48,787 bases of DNA from JAVVSR01 sp036654095 (GCA_036654095.1 JAVVSR010000013.1:1-48787); one strand, 5' to 3'. Positions 23,179 to 32,496 are shown, counted from the first letter of the stretch. Notes: a model not told the origin generated them from the sequence alone. A program made the numbers and translations.

Positions 23179-23239
23179 ATTCAACTTAAATCATTTACAT
23201 TATAACCACAGCAGCTTTATATAAGTTTAATCTTTACAT

Positions 23240-23366
23240 ATTGTAAAATTACTTTTTAATTAAGCTAAGCCCTGTCATTTCTGAGCCCTGTCATTTCTGA
23301 GCCCTGTCATTTCTGACGGAAATTGTAAAATTACTTTTCAATTAAGCTATGCCCTGTCATTTCTGA
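23240..23366. repeat. Duplication of the gpmI 3' end plus 16-bp triplicate
   Basis: The last codons and stop of gpmI (about 23322-23366) are copied just downstream at 23240-23283: attgtaaaattactttt, aattaagcta and gccctgtcatttctg occur in both. Within the copy, a 16-bp unit agccctgtcatttctg is repeated three times head to tail (23268, 23284, 23300). On the gpmI strand the copied piece would read SEMTG...LI.K-stop, so it is a vestigial gene end, not a gene. Confidence 0.9.
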
Positions 23367-24872
23367 CGGAATAGGCAATTTCATCATTTCAAGAATAGTA
23401 GGCGCAATATCGCAAAGCCTGCCACCATCTAAAAGCTTGCCATAGCTTTTTTTGTCATCAACAATAATTAAAGGAACAGGATTTGTAGTATGCGCCGTAA
23501 AAGGACTGCCGTCATCTTCACGCATTTTATCGGCATTGCCGTGGTCAGCTGTAACAATCGCCATTCCGCCAACCTTAAGTATTGCATTGACAACCTTTTC
23601 AAGTCCGTCTTCAACCGCTTTTACAGCCTTAACTGTTGCATCTAAAAAGCCCGTATGACCAACCATATCGCAATTAGCAAAATTTAAAACCATAGCGTCA
23701 AATGTCCCGCTTTCCACCAACTCAACAGCTTTGTCAGCCACCTCACCTGCGCTCATTTCGGGCTTCAAGTCATAGGTTGCAACTTTAGGCGACGAAATCA
23801 AAACCCGTTCCTCCAATGGATTGGCCGCCTCAACTCCGCCGTTAAAGAAAAATGTGACGTGCGCATATTTTTCCGTTTCGGCAATTCTAAGTTGCCGAAT
23901 TCCATTTTTAGACAGATACTCGCCTAGTGTATTATTTAAACTTTGTGGTTTAAACGCTACTGATAAATTGTCGAAAGTAACATCATATTGGGTCATTGAC
24001 ACATAACAAGGATTTAAAAAACCAGTTTTCCTTTCAAACTTATCAAATTCGGCAAAAGTAAAAGCTCGCGTAATTTCACGCGCGCGGTCAGGACGATAAT
24101 TATAAAAAATAATACTATCACCCTTTTCAACTGTCGCCACTGGAACACCATTTTCAACAACTACACTGGGCAAAATAAACTCGTCTGTCAGTTGATTTTT
24201 ATAACTGCGCTCAACAGCCTCTGACGCGCTTTCAAATTTCAAACCTTCGCCAAGAGTCAGCATATTGTAGCCTTTTTCAACTCTATCCCACCGATTATCT
24301 CTATCCATAGGATAAAAGCGCCCACTTATTGTTGCAATTTTGCCAAATTTAATTTCGGCCATATATTTTTCAAGTTGTCTAACAAACTCAATAGCGCTTG
24401 TTGGCGGCACATCTCGGCCGTCGGTGAAGCAATGAACGTAAGCATTATTTAGCCCGTTGTCCTTTGCCATTTTGAGCAACGCAAAAAGGTGTTCAATGTG
24501 GCTATGTACGCCACCGTCGCCCAAAAGCCCCATAATATGAAGTTTTTTATTATTTAATTTTGCGCTGTCGATGGCTTTTAAAAATGCTTCATTTTTAAAA
24601 AAGTCGCCATCTTTGATTGACTTCGTGATTTTAGTAAGTTCTTGATAAACTATTCGGCCAGCGCCCATATTCAAATGACCGACTTCACTGTTACCCATTT
24701 GACCTTCAGGCAATCCGACGTCTAAACCACTTGCACCCAAAGCTGTATTCGAGTATTTATTTAATAGTTTTTTAATATATGGAACACCTTCTTCCTCGAT
24801 AGCGTTTCCGCATTTACAAGGATTAAGTCCAAAGCCGTCCAAAATAATTAGACCGCAAAATCTATTGTTCAT
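23331..24872 (-). CDS. gpmI: 2,3-bisphosphoglycerate-independent phosphoglycerate mutase
   Basis: A 513-residue alkaline-phosphatase-superfamily mutase converting 3- to 2-phosphoglycerate in glycolysis with two Mn2+. Motifs: LDGFGLN near the N-terminus, GNSEVGHLNMGAGR with the phospho-Ser, HCFTDGRDVPP, YNYRPDRARE, FFFNGGVE, and HGNADKM with metal ligands near the C-terminus. Length is normal. The ATG overlaps the tpiA stop (TAATG), so it is translationally coupled and is the last gene of the operon. The 3' end has been duplicated downstream (23240-23283). Very confident. Confidence 0.97.
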   Translation of the reverse strand: MNNRFCGLIILDGFGLNPCKCGNAIEEEGVPYIKKLLNKYSNTALGASGLDVGLPEGQMGNSEVGHLNMGAGRIVYQELTKITKSIKDGDFFKNEAFLKAIDSAKLNNKKLHIMGLLGDGGVHSHIEHLFALLKMAKDNGLNNAYVHCFTDGRDVPPTSAIEFVRQLEKYMAEIKFGKIATISGRFYPMDRDNRWDRVEKGYNMLTLGEGLKFESASEAVERSYKNQLTDEFILPSVVVENGVPVATVEKGDSIIFYNYRPDRAREITRAFTFAEFDKFERKTGFLNPCYVSMTQYDVTFDNLSVAFKPQSLNNTLGEYLSKNGIRQLRIAETEKYAHVTFFFNGGVEAANPLEERVLISSPKVATYDLKPEMSAGEVADKAVELVESGTFDAMVLNFANCDMVGHTGFLDATVKAVKAVEDGLEKVVNAILKVGGMAIVTADHGNADKMREDDGSPFTAHTTNPVPLIIVDDKKSYGKLLDGGRLCDIAPTILEMMKLPIPSEMTGHSLIEK

Positions 24873-25630
24873 TATTTTGCCTCAAAATTAATAACGCGAG
24901 CAAAATCGTCGGCTTTCAAGCTTGCGCCACCAATTAATCCGCCGTCAATTTCAGGCATAGACATAAGTTCGTCAACGTTTTTAGGATTCATACTTCCGCC
25001 GTACTGAATACGAAGTTTTGTTTCGGCGCAGTTTCTGCAATATAACTTAGCAACCGTGTCCCTAATAACTTTAATTGTTGAGTTAGCATCCTCCGATGTG
25101 GCGGTTTTACCCGTTCCAATAGCCCAAACTGGCTCGTATGCAATAACAATATTTTCAAGTTCGTCCTTGCTAATATCCTTAAAAGCCTCGGTAGTTTGAC
25201 GTATAACAACTTCGTCGGTTTTACCAGCTTCGCGCTCGGATAAAAGTTCGCCCACACAAATAATTGGCTTTAACCCTTTAGCTAATGCAAATTTAGCGCG
25301 CGCATTTACAGTTTGGTCAGTTTCGCCAAAATATTGACGGCGCTCGCTGTGTCCAATAATAACGTATTCAACGCCCAGTTCTAACAACATATCGGCCGAA
25401 ATTTCGCCCGTATATGCGCCTTTTTCAGCCCAATGCACATTTTCTGCGCCAACTTTAATATTTGTACCTCTAGTAAGTTCAACAGCCGCTGAAAGCGCAG
25501 TGTATGGCGTACAAATAACTACGTCGCATTTTGCATTTTTAACCTTAGGAATAAGCGCGCCTACAAGTTCCTTAGTTTGCGCGATAGTGTTGTTCATCTT
25601 CCAGTTTCCTGCTATAATTGGTTTTCTCAT
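24872..25630 (-). CDS. tpiA: Triosephosphate isomerase
   Basis: A 252-residue TIM-barrel enzyme interconverting DHAP and glyceraldehyde-3-phosphate. Visible: the N-terminal GNWKMN with catalytic Lys, GHSERRQYF with catalytic His, YEPVWAIGTGKTA with catalytic Glu and the flexible loop, and IQYGGSMNPKN plus GLIGGASL for phosphate binding. The ATG at 25630 is chosen because AAAGGAG lies 7 nt upstream; a longer frame to 25651 adds seven residues without support. It is the middle gene of pgk-tpiA-gpmI. A 19-bp AT-rich dyad (25654-25672) in the gap from pgk may be an mRNA processing hairpin. Confidence 0.98.
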   Translation of the reverse strand: MRKPIIAGNWKMNNTIAQTKELVGALIPKVKNAKCDVVICTPYTALSAAVELTRGTNIKVGAENVHWAEKGAYTGEISADMLLELGVEYVIIGHSERRQYFGETDQTVNARAKFALAKGLKPIICVGELLSEREAGKTDEVVIRQTTEAFKDISKDELENIVIAYEPVWAIGTGKTATSEDANSTIKVIRDTVAKLYCRNCAETKLRIQYGGSMNPKNVDELMSMPEIDGGLIGGASLKADDFARVINFEAK

Positions 25631-25735
25631 TTTAGCTCCTTTATACGGCAAAACATATATCTAAGATATATGCCTGCCCAATGATTAATATTTTTAAACT
25701 ATATTTACCTAAAAAACTTATTGATTTAATTTATG

Positions 25736-26995
25736 TTATTTGTTGTTTAAGCAAGCAATGCCCGGAAGTTCAAGCCCTTCTAAAAACTCTAAACTAGCGC
25801 CACCGCCTGTGCTGATGTGTGTCATTTTGTCAGCAAAGCCCATTTGAATGACTGCGGCAGCGCTATCGCCCCCGCCAATTATAGTAGTAGCGCCCTTAGC
25901 CGCAACTAGCGCTTCTGCAACAGACTTTGTGCCATGAGCAAAATTTTCCATTTCAAAAACACCCATAGGGCCGTTCCAAATAATTGTTTTTGCTGATTTG
26001 ATTATTTTAGCAAATTCAATGCGCGATTTTTCGCCGATATCCAAACCCTGCCAGCCATCGGGAATATTACCCTCAACCGTTTTACGATTAGCATTGTTGT
26101 CAAACGCGTCAGCAATAACAGTATCAACAGGCAATACTAGCTTAACTCCTTTGCTTTTTGCTTTTTTAATAAGCTCAAGTGCCAATTCAACTTTATCATC
26201 TTCGCAAAGACTTCCGCCGATAGTAAATCCCAATGCTTTTTTGAAAGTATACGCCATTCCACCGCCAATAATAATTGTGTCAACTTTTTCAATTAACTTG
26301 TTTATAACACCAATTTTATCACTAACCTTAGCTCCGCCCAAAATTGCAACAAAAGGACGTACGGGATTGTCTAAAGCGTCACCCAAAAACTTTAATTCCT
26401 TTTCAATTAAAAAACCGCTAACAGCTTCCTTAATAAAACCGTATTGCGTAACGCCCGCTGTTGATGCGTGCGCGCGATGCGCCGTACCAAATGCGTCGTT
26501 TACAAAAATATCGCCAAATGTTGCAAGCTGTTTTGCAAAATCCTTATCGTTTTTTTCCTCTTCCCAATGAAAGCGAGTATTCTCAAGCAAAACCATTTCA
26601 CCTGCTTTCATATTAGCGACAGCATTTTTTGCGCTTTCGCCAATAACGTCGCTTGCAAAAGTAACTTTTCCACCTAGAAGTTCATTTAAACGGTTTGCAA
26701 CTATTTTCAAACTGCACTTTTTAATGGTCATTGCCGTCAATTCCTCACGTGATTTACCTTCATCTTCCGGCTTTAACTTTTTAATTTCAGCGCTAAAAAT
26801 ACTGTACGGACGCCCAAGATGACTGCAAGCAACAACTTTTGCTCCCCGCTCCAACAAATATTTAATTGTAGGAAGCGCGCCGTTTATACGATTTTCGTCA
26901 GTTATAATACCATTTTTGATTGGTACGTTTAAGTCGAGCCTAACAAGACATCTCTTTCCAGAAACATCAATATCAGCAATAGTTTTTTTATTCAT
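25736..26995 (-). CDS. pgk: Phosphoglycerate kinase
   Basis: A 419-residue glycolytic kinase transferring phosphate from 1,3-bisphosphoglycerate to ADP. Motifs: RLDLNVP near residue 19, SHLGRP, the LLENTRFH segment, ILGGAKVSDKI, GGGMAYTF, NGPMGVFE and GGGDSAAAV. The ATG has AAGGAG 8 nt upstream. It is first of the operon, with its own promoter (27040-27068) and a Rex-like site just upstream. The usual gapA partner is absent from this locus, as is eno. Confidence 0.98.
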   Translation of the reverse strand: MNKKTIADIDVSGKRCLVRLDLNVPIKNGIITDENRINGALPTIKYLLERGAKVVACSHLGRPYSIFSAEIKKLKPEDEGKSREELTAMTIKKCSLKIVANRLNELLGGKVTFASDVIGESAKNAVANMKAGEMVLLENTRFHWEEEKNDKDFAKQLATFGDIFVNDAFGTAHRAHASTAGVTQYGFIKEAVSGFLIEKELKFLGDALDNPVRPFVAILGGAKVSDKIGVINKLIEKVDTIIIGGGMAYTFKKALGFTIGGSLCEDDKVELALELIKKAKSKGVKLVLPVDTVIADAFDNNANRKTVEGNIPDGWQGLDIGEKSRIEFAKIIKSAKTIIWNGPMGVFEMENFAHGTKSVAEALVAAKGATTIIGGGDSAAAVIQMGFADKMTHISTGGGASLEFLEGLELPGIACLNNK

Positions 26996-27039
26996 AAAAT
27001 TATCTCCTTTAAATTAACTGTAATTTTTTTTGCATAAAT

Positions 27040-27068
27040 ATTTTACCATATATATACAGATTTTGCAA
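27040..27068 (-). promoter_or_regulatory. Promoter of pgk-tpiA-gpmI
   Basis: The minus strand has TTGCAA (27063-27068), a 17-bp spacer and TAAAAT (27040-27045), about 45 bp before the pgk ATG. Confidence 0.7.
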
Positions 27069-27080
27069 GCACTTTTTAGA

Positions 27081-27098
27081 TTGTTAAAACTTTATCAA
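27081..27098. promoter_or_regulatory. Rex-like operator upstream of pgk
   Basis: TTGTTAA-AACT-TTATCAA matches 13 of 14 fixed positions of the clostridial-type Rex consensus TTGTTAA-N4-TTAACAA. It lies 12 bp upstream of the pgk -35. The rex gene is in this window at 32555-33184. Rex would sense NADH/NAD+ and repress the glycolytic operon. Confidence 0.65.
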
Positions 27099-27264
27099 GT
27101 AAAAAACTATTATAACAATATTAAAAGTCGCTAAATTATTTTGCTAGCGCGCAATATGATATATTTTTATACACATAGTCGAAAGATTATATTAAAAATA
27201 TGTAGAATTTAAAATAATATAAACCTATTTTTCTATGTCGTTTTAAACTAATTTTTATAATAAT

Positions 27265-27744
27265 TTAATATTTTGTCAGGTGTCCCTTATCCAATAAACC
27301 ATTGAAATCATTTTGGCGCAAAGCCTCATATAAAACTATCGCAACACTGTTTGATAAATTTAAACTTCGGCAACCATTTTTCATTGGTATTCTTATGGCC
27401 TTATTGTAATTTTCGTGCAACAATTCTTCGGGAAGCCCCCTTGTTTCTGCGCCAAAAAATATATAGTCATCAGACAAGTATTTTACCTCATCATAGCGGT
27501 GCGCGGCTTTTGTTGACGAGTAATAATAGTTTCCGTTATTTTTACTAAAAAATTCATCAATGTTTTTATATACAAAAATTTCGCAATCCTTCCAATAATC
27601 AAGGCCAGCGCGCCTAACCGCCTTTTCGGAAATATCAAAACCTAACGGTTCAATTAAATGTAAACGCGTACCTGTTGCAGCGCAAGTGCGCACAATGTTA
27701 CCTGTATTTTGCGGAATTTCTGGTTCAAGTAAAACGATATTCAT
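27265..27744 (-). CDS. trmL: tRNA (cytidine(34)-2'-O)-methyltransferase
   Basis: A 159-residue SPOUT (trefoil-knot) methyltransferase that methylates the wobble ribose of certain tRNA-Leu using SAM. Visible: NIVLLEPEIPQNTGNIVRTC at the N-terminus, FFGAETRGLP and IRIPM...RSLNLSNSVAIVLYEALRQ, the knot that binds SAM. Length is typical of a minimal TrmL. GGAGGT is 5 nt from the ATG. It lies 241 bp after dus; that gap (27745-27985) has no convincing gene. The 27001-27264 region beyond it holds the pgk promoter and otherwise nothing recognised. Confidence 0.95.
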   Translation of the reverse strand: MNIVLLEPEIPQNTGNIVRTCAATGTRLHLIEPLGFDISEKAVRRAGLDYWKDCEIFVYKNIDEFFSKNNGNYYYSSTKAAHRYDEVKYLSDDYIFFGAETRGLPEELLHENYNKAIRIPMKNGCRSLNLSNSVAIVLYEALRQNDFNGLLDKGHLTKY

Positions 27745-27985
27745 ACTACCTCCAATATTTGACTACCGACAAATTTGATGTTTGACTAATAAAGTATATT
27801 TCACTTTACAAATTTCAATTATAAATTTCGATATATTAAACCTGCTTCATACGTACTTAGATTTTCTTTTATCACACAAACGCTTATTAGCGTACAAAGT
27901 ATTTTCGCTTGCTTTTTCAAATAGCTTATTTACAAACGCTATTGAATTTAAAAAACATACAAATAAAATCAAAACAAATGCACTT

Positions 27986-28912
27986 TTAAAAATATTTGTC
28001 TAAAATTAAATAAATTTCAGTTAAACTCGATGACACATTTACCTCGGCTCTAACTTTTTTTAATGCCGACAATGCCTTTGCGTAATAACATATATGCGTT
28101 TTCATAAGGTTTACAACTGTGCGCTCGGGCAAATAGATAAGCAAATCGGAAATATGTTGCAATATTGCTGTCTTCGCATCAAATATGTATGGCATTTTTG
28201 ATAGTTCTGAAAAGATATACGGACGGCCAAGCGCGGCGCGTCCAATCATAAATCCATCACAATTAGTAATTTCGCTCACGGATTCCAAATCATTTAAAGT
28301 TACAATATCGCCATTTGCGATAACGGGTATTTTAACAGCATCTTTAACCGCCTTAATAATTGTCCAGTCCGCGCGACCGCTGTAAAACTGCTCGCGTGTG
28401 CGCCCGTGAACGGTTATTGCTGCCGCGCCAGCTTCTTCAATCGCGCAGGCAAACTCAACAGCATTTTTATGATTTTCGTCAACCCCCGAACGAAACTTAA
28501 CCGTAATTGGTTTGTCGGTATTGGAAACTGCCATTGAAACGATTTTCTTAGCGCGAGCGATGTCGCTCATTAGCGCGCTACCCTCGCCATTTTTAAATAT
28601 TTTCGGCACAGGACAGCCCATATTAATATCAATTATATCAAATTTTTGCAGCGCATTGTGGCTAACTGCCTTTGCAATAAACTCCGCATCTCCGCCAAAA
28701 ATTTGCACCGCAACAGGACGTTCAACAGACGACGTTTGCAATAGCGCATTTGTATTTCCATTTCCGTAACATAAACCCTTTGCGCTGACCATTTCGGTAA
28801 CAGTCAACCCTGCGCCATACTCGGCGCACAATCGACGAAAACCTGCGTCAGTATAGCCCGCCATCGGAGCCATTATTAAATTAGATTTCAGTTTAATTTT
28901 GCCTATATACAC
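27986..28912 (-). CDS. dus: tRNA-dihydrouridine synthase
   Basis: A 308-residue FMN-dependent Dus enzyme reducing uridines in tRNA D-loops. Motifs: MAPMAGYTDAGFRRL, VTEMVSAKGL, QIFGGDAE, INMGCPVPK with the catalytic-type Cys, VKFRSGV, TVHGRTREQFYSGRADW and PVIANGDI. The start is a GTG at 28912 with AAGGCGG upstream. The C-terminal helical tRNA-binding domain is short. It sits 81 bp after the yabN homologue, where many Bacillota have yabO-yabP-yabQ. Confidence 0.95.
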   Translation of the reverse strand: MYIGKIKLKSNLIMAPMAGYTDAGFRRLCAEYGAGLTVTEMVSAKGLCYGNGNTNALLQTSSVERPVAVQIFGGDAEFIAKAVSHNALQKFDIIDINMGCPVPKIFKNGEGSALMSDIARAKKIVSMAVSNTDKPITVKFRSGVDENHKNAVEFACAIEEAGAAAITVHGRTREQFYSGRADWTIIKAVKDAVKIPVIANGDIVTLNDLESVSEITNCDGFMIGRAALGRPYIFSELSKMPYIFDAKTAILQHISDLLIYLPERTVVNLMKTHICYYAKALSALKKVRAEVNVSSSLTEIYLILDKYF

Positions 28913-28993
28913 GCTAACCGCCTTGCTAGATAAAAGTATTATTTTGTAAATAATTTAAATTACTTATATTTATTTGATTAATCAAGTACTCTA

Positions 28994-30394
28994 TCACATA
29001 AACAATTTTTTCGACTCTTCCCAATAGTGTTCGCGGACGGCCGCATCGCTAAAAAGTTCGCCATTTTCAATAATCTTGCCTTCCATATATTTAAACCGAT
29101 TTACGAACTTTTCACACGCTCCGCGCAAAGCAAGTTCCGGCTCAACTTTAAGCCACCGTAAAACATTAATCGTCGAAAACAGCACATCACCGGCTTCTTT
29201 TACTATATCATCGCCACTTGCGCGCTTAAGTTCATCAATTTCCTCAAACAATTTTTCATATGTTCCATCAATGTCTTCCCAGTCGAAGCCAACTTTAGCA
29301 ACAATCTTTTGCGTTTTATAAGCAAGCAATAATGACGGTAAATTTTCAGGCAAACTATCAAGTTTATCCGATATCGTCAAAAACTCTTTTTCAACATTTT
29401 TCGCATTGTCCCAAGACTTCAGCGCTTCCTCTGAGTTACTTGCTTTATTTTCCCCAAAAATGTGAGTATGCCGTCCTATTAATTTGGAACATAACCCACT
29501 TAGCACGTCCGTTTGATTATACTCAGCGCCACGTTTCCCAAGCATTGCGTGAAACACTGCTTGCAACAATACATCGCCTGTTTCTTCAATCATATTATCA
29601 ATGTCGTTTTTATCAATAGCGTTTACAAGTTCATATGCTTCTTCAATTAAATTAATCCTTATACTTTCGTGAGTCTGCGCCCTATCCCAAGGACAACCGT
29701 TGTCGCCCATTAAATTTTCCATAAGCTCAATTAAGTCGCAAAAATCGTGACGTTTTGCTTCTAAAAAGCTTTCTGACGGTATAACACAAGCAGTCGAATA
29801 ATCATAAAATTTTTGTTTATCGATATCATTTATTGAAATTTTGCACGAGTTTTCCAAGTTGGTAATCATTAATTTTTTGTCATCGCCATATATATTTTGT
29901 AAAATTAATTTTAAATCGCCTGCTAACAGCCTGTTATCAATCTCTTTAATAATAACAGTGTGCCGTTTATCAGGGAAAAAAGCCAAACTTGAAATCACGT
30001 CATATGCGCTGTATTGCATAACTGATGTATCGGGATAATATTTAAGGCCGTTGTCAAGATGGCCTACTCCACTGATAATTTGCACATTTTGAATTTTAGA
30101 AAGCTCGACAATAGTTGCATCATCTGCGCCGTTTCCATTTACGCAAAAAACCACATTTTTGTCGGCCGAAACACTTAAAAGTTTAGCAATAATTTTTTGG
30201 TTCAAATCTGAAAAGTCCTCGGCGGTATCATAAATCCAATCAAAATTATGTGTTTCAATATTGTTTTTAACAAAATAATTATATGTAGAGGTTTGTTTCG
30301 TTTTAACATAAACCGCGTCCGCTTTTTCAATAGCGTCTTGCGCGTTAAGCGTAATGTCGCCTTCTTGTATTCCAAGCCCGATAATAGTAATCAT
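28994..30394 (-). CDS. yabN: YabN-type tetrapyrrole methylase/MazG pyrophosphohydrolase fusion
   Basis: A 466-residue two-domain protein. Residues 1-210 resemble SAM-dependent tetrapyrrole (corrin/porphyrin) methylases (ITIIGLGIQEGDITLNAQDAI..., VNGNGADDATIV). Residues ~220-466 are MazG NTP pyrophosphohydrolase with the GCPWDRAQTHESI motif and two metal-binding helices: NLIEEAYELVNAID with EETGDVLLQ, and LFEEIDELKRA with EAGDVLFS. MazG removes aberrant nucleotides by hydrolysing NTP to NMP; the methylase half has no known substrate. The start follows the yabM stop by 3 bp, with its Shine-Dalgarno (GGGAGAA) inside yabM. The architecture and order match B. subtilis yabN. Confidence 0.95.
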   Translation of the reverse strand: MITIIGLGIQEGDITLNAQDAIEKADAVYVKTKQTSTYNYFVKNNIETHNFDWIYDTAEDFSDLNQKIIAKLLSVSADKNVVFCVNGNGADDATIVELSKIQNVQIISGVGHLDNGLKYYPDTSVMQYSAYDVISSLAFFPDKRHTVIIKEIDNRLLAGDLKLILQNIYGDDKKLMITNLENSCKISINDIDKQKFYDYSTACVIPSESFLEAKRHDFCDLIELMENLMGDNGCPWDRAQTHESIRINLIEEAYELVNAIDKNDIDNMIEETGDVLLQAVFHAMLGKRGAEYNQTDVLSGLCSKLIGRHTHIFGENKASNSEEALKSWDNAKNVEKEFLTISDKLDSLPENLPSLLLAYKTQKIVAKVGFDWEDIDGTYEKLFEEIDELKRASGDDIVKEAGDVLFSTINVLRWLKVEPELALRGACEKFVNRFKYMEGKIIENGELFSDAAVREHYWEESKKLFM

Positions 30395-30397
30395 AAA

Positions 30398-31972
30398 CTA
30401 ATTCTCCCAAAATCTAATTTTTTTAGAAAGCCTTTCAAAATATTTAATAAATGGTACGCCGTCAAGTTCACCCTTTTCAAATACTTTAAAAAGCATAAGA
30501 GAAAGCGCGTATACAACAGCGGAAGTTAGACCTCCGACAAGTAGCGAAATAATGCCTCCGCCAAGCGTATAATACATAATCAACGCAATTAAAGTCATTA
30601 TAACACTACTCACTAAAATAGTGCTAACGTTTTTAACCAATTTGACGTTTTTACCTACCAATTTATTAAATGTAAATACATTTAATATAGTAGATGTAAT
30701 TCCAAGAGCGAGCGTAGCGACAGCCGCGCCATTAATACCAATAGTTTTTAGCAGTATGATTGCTAAAACAGTTTTTACAAAAACACCACAGAGCATATTT
30801 TTAACGGGAGCGTATGTGCGGTCGAGAGCCTGCAAAAGACTGTTGTAGATTTGCATTTGCGACTGAAAAATAACAGTAAAGCTTAACAGCCGAAGTAACG
30901 CGACAGCCGTTTCAATATTTTGAGAAGTAAGCATTGGATATAAAAACACTAAAATAGGTCTAGCGTAAACAAACATTAAGAGCGCAGACGGCAAACCGAT
31001 TACGTATGATAATTTAATAGCCGTAGCGCTTTTTTCAATAATTCCTTCCAAGTCGCGGTCAACGCGTCCAGCCGACACTATCGGGACAAGGACAATAGCC
31101 AAACTCAACGTTATGATAATCGGCATATTGACAATACTCATAACAGTTCCACTAAATAATCCATATTCCGCGGTAGCTACGCTTGTGGCAAGTCCATTAA
31201 GCTTTAAAAGGTTTACAATCATAATACTATCAATAAACTGCGAAATAGGTATGATTAAACCCCCGATTGCGATAGGTAGTGTAATTTTCACAAGCTCGCG
31301 AGAGGTTGTTTTAAAGTCGATATCGGGTACTTTGGTATCATATTTTTTGCGATTAAAAAAGTAGCAAATCATCATATAAAACAAGGTCAAAACTTCGGAT
31401 ATTGTTACGCCCAACAGCGCGCCATAGACCGAATATATAATGCCCCGAGGCAACAAATAGTATACCAAAAACAAGCCTAGCGTAAGTTTAACAATTTGCT
31501 CGACCATTTGCGAAATAGCTGTTGGAAAAATATTGTAATTTCCTTGAAACCAACCTCTAAATATTGATATTCCCCCAACAAAAACTATGGCTGGAGCAAT
31601 AATTGCATAGCCGAATTCGACCTTGCTATTACCTTGAAAATTTGCTATTTTATCGCCAAAAACTATTAATAATACAGATATCAATAAACTAAAAGCAATG
31701 ACAATAAATGAAGCGCTTTTTAAAACATTTTTACACGAATGCCCTTCTGCGCGTCGCTCGGCGACAAGTCGCGATATGGCACCCGGTATTCCGCTTGACG
31801 ACAACGCAAGAAGCAAAGCATATATCGAAAAAATAAGCTGATACATACCCATACCTTCGGCCGTCAAAAAGTTGTTTAATGGTATGCGATACAATGCGCC
31901 TATTATTTTTGAAATAAGCCCCGTGACCGCTAAAACCATTGCGCCTTTTACAAGGCTTATTCTTTTTTTCAT
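30398..31972 (-). CDS. yabM: MOP-superfamily lipid flippase (YabM/SpoVB-like)
   Basis: A 524-residue membrane protein with about 14 predicted helices, of the polysaccharide/lipid flippase group (MurJ-SpoVB-YabM). N-terminus KGAMVLAVTGLISKIIGALYRIPLNNFL and GIPGAISRLVAER are typical. Likely a flippase for a lipid-linked cell-wall or spore-cortex precursor. It overlaps the spoVT stop by 4 bp and is followed 3 bp later by yabN, reproducing the spoVT-yabM-yabN order of Bacillus. Distinguishing YabM from SpoVB rests on this order, not on sequence alone. Confidence 0.9.
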   Translation of the reverse strand: MKKRISLVKGAMVLAVTGLISKIIGALYRIPLNNFLTAEGMGMYQLIFSIYALLLALSSSGIPGAISRLVAERRAEGHSCKNVLKSASFIVIAFSLLISVLLIVFGDKIANFQGNSKVEFGYAIIAPAIVFVGGISIFRGWFQGNYNIFPTAISQMVEQIVKLTLGLFLVYYLLPRGIIYSVYGALLGVTISEVLTLFYMMICYFFNRKKYDTKVPDIDFKTTSRELVKITLPIAIGGLIIPISQFIDSIMIVNLLKLNGLATSVATAEYGLFSGTVMSIVNMPIIITLSLAIVLVPIVSAGRVDRDLEGIIEKSATAIKLSYVIGLPSALLMFVYARPILVFLYPMLTSQNIETAVALLRLLSFTVIFQSQMQIYNSLLQALDRTYAPVKNMLCGVFVKTVLAIILLKTIGINGAAVATLALGITSTILNVFTFNKLVGKNVKLVKNVSTILVSSVIMTLIALIMYYTLGGGIISLLVGGLTSAVVYALSLMLFKVFEKGELDGVPFIKYFERLSKKIRFWEN

Positions 31973-32496
31973 TGTAATATATTGCTAAAGAAATTTGAAG
32001 CAATTTCAACTGCCGAATTATTAAGACTATTCATATCGCCTTCAAATGAAATCAAAATAAATCCGCCCGCTATATCGCCGCCGACAATTATAGGCGCAAA
32101 AATTTGTTGCTTTGGAAAATTGTCTTCACCGACAACCGATACGGTATTTTCGGTTGTAAGCGTCCGAATTGTGCGTTCGGCTAAAAGTTTTTCCGCCTCT
32201 TTGGACAAAAATTTATTTTCATAATCGCGTCGCTTGTCGCCCGATGCCGATACAATTTTTTCAGTGTCGCATATCAGCACTGTGCATTTTAACGACTCGC
32301 TTAATGCTAACGAGTATTCCGCCGCAAACTGCCCGATATTAAATATTGACGAAAACTTTTTTAGCACAAGTTGGTTTTCTTCAATAAAAATTTCCATTTC
32401 TTCGCCGACGCGCAAACGCATAGTACGGCGTATTTCCTTAGGTATTACAACCCTTCCCAACTCATCAATTCGTCTAATAATTCCTGTTGTGCGCAT
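31969..32496 (-). CDS. spoVT: Stage V sporulation protein T (AbrB-type regulator)
   Basis: A 175-residue transcription factor. Residues 1-50 form an AbrB swapped-hairpin DNA-binding domain (TGIIRRIDELGRVVIPKEIRRTM) and residues ~55-175 form a GAF-like domain, the SpoVT layout. In Bacillus SpoVT tunes forespore gene expression. AGGAGG lies 7 nt before the ATG, but this site is the 3' arm of a hairpin followed by seven U (32497-32537), so its translation or transcription is probably controlled. A likely promoter lies in the end of rex. Presence of SpoVT suggests a spore former or a descendant of one. Confidence 0.95.
   Translation of the reverse strand: MRTTGIIRRIDELGRVVIPKEIRRTMRLRVGEEMEIFIEENQLVLKKFSSIFNIGQFAAEYSLALSESLKCTVLICDTEKIVSASGDKRRDYENKFLSKEAEKLLAERTIRTLTTENTVSVVGEDNFPKQQIFAPIIVGGDIAGGFILISFEGDMNSLNNSAVEIASNFFSNILQ

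Noticed and set aside
25654..25672. catatatct-a-agatatatg dyad between pgk and tpiA as a terminator
   Set aside because: AT-only stem without U-tract inside a co-transcribed operon; at most a weak processing hairpin.
27782..28003. 73-residue plus-strand frame between trmL and dus
   Set aside because: No Shine-Dalgarno or promoter, it overlaps the 3' end of dus, and it has no recognisable domain.
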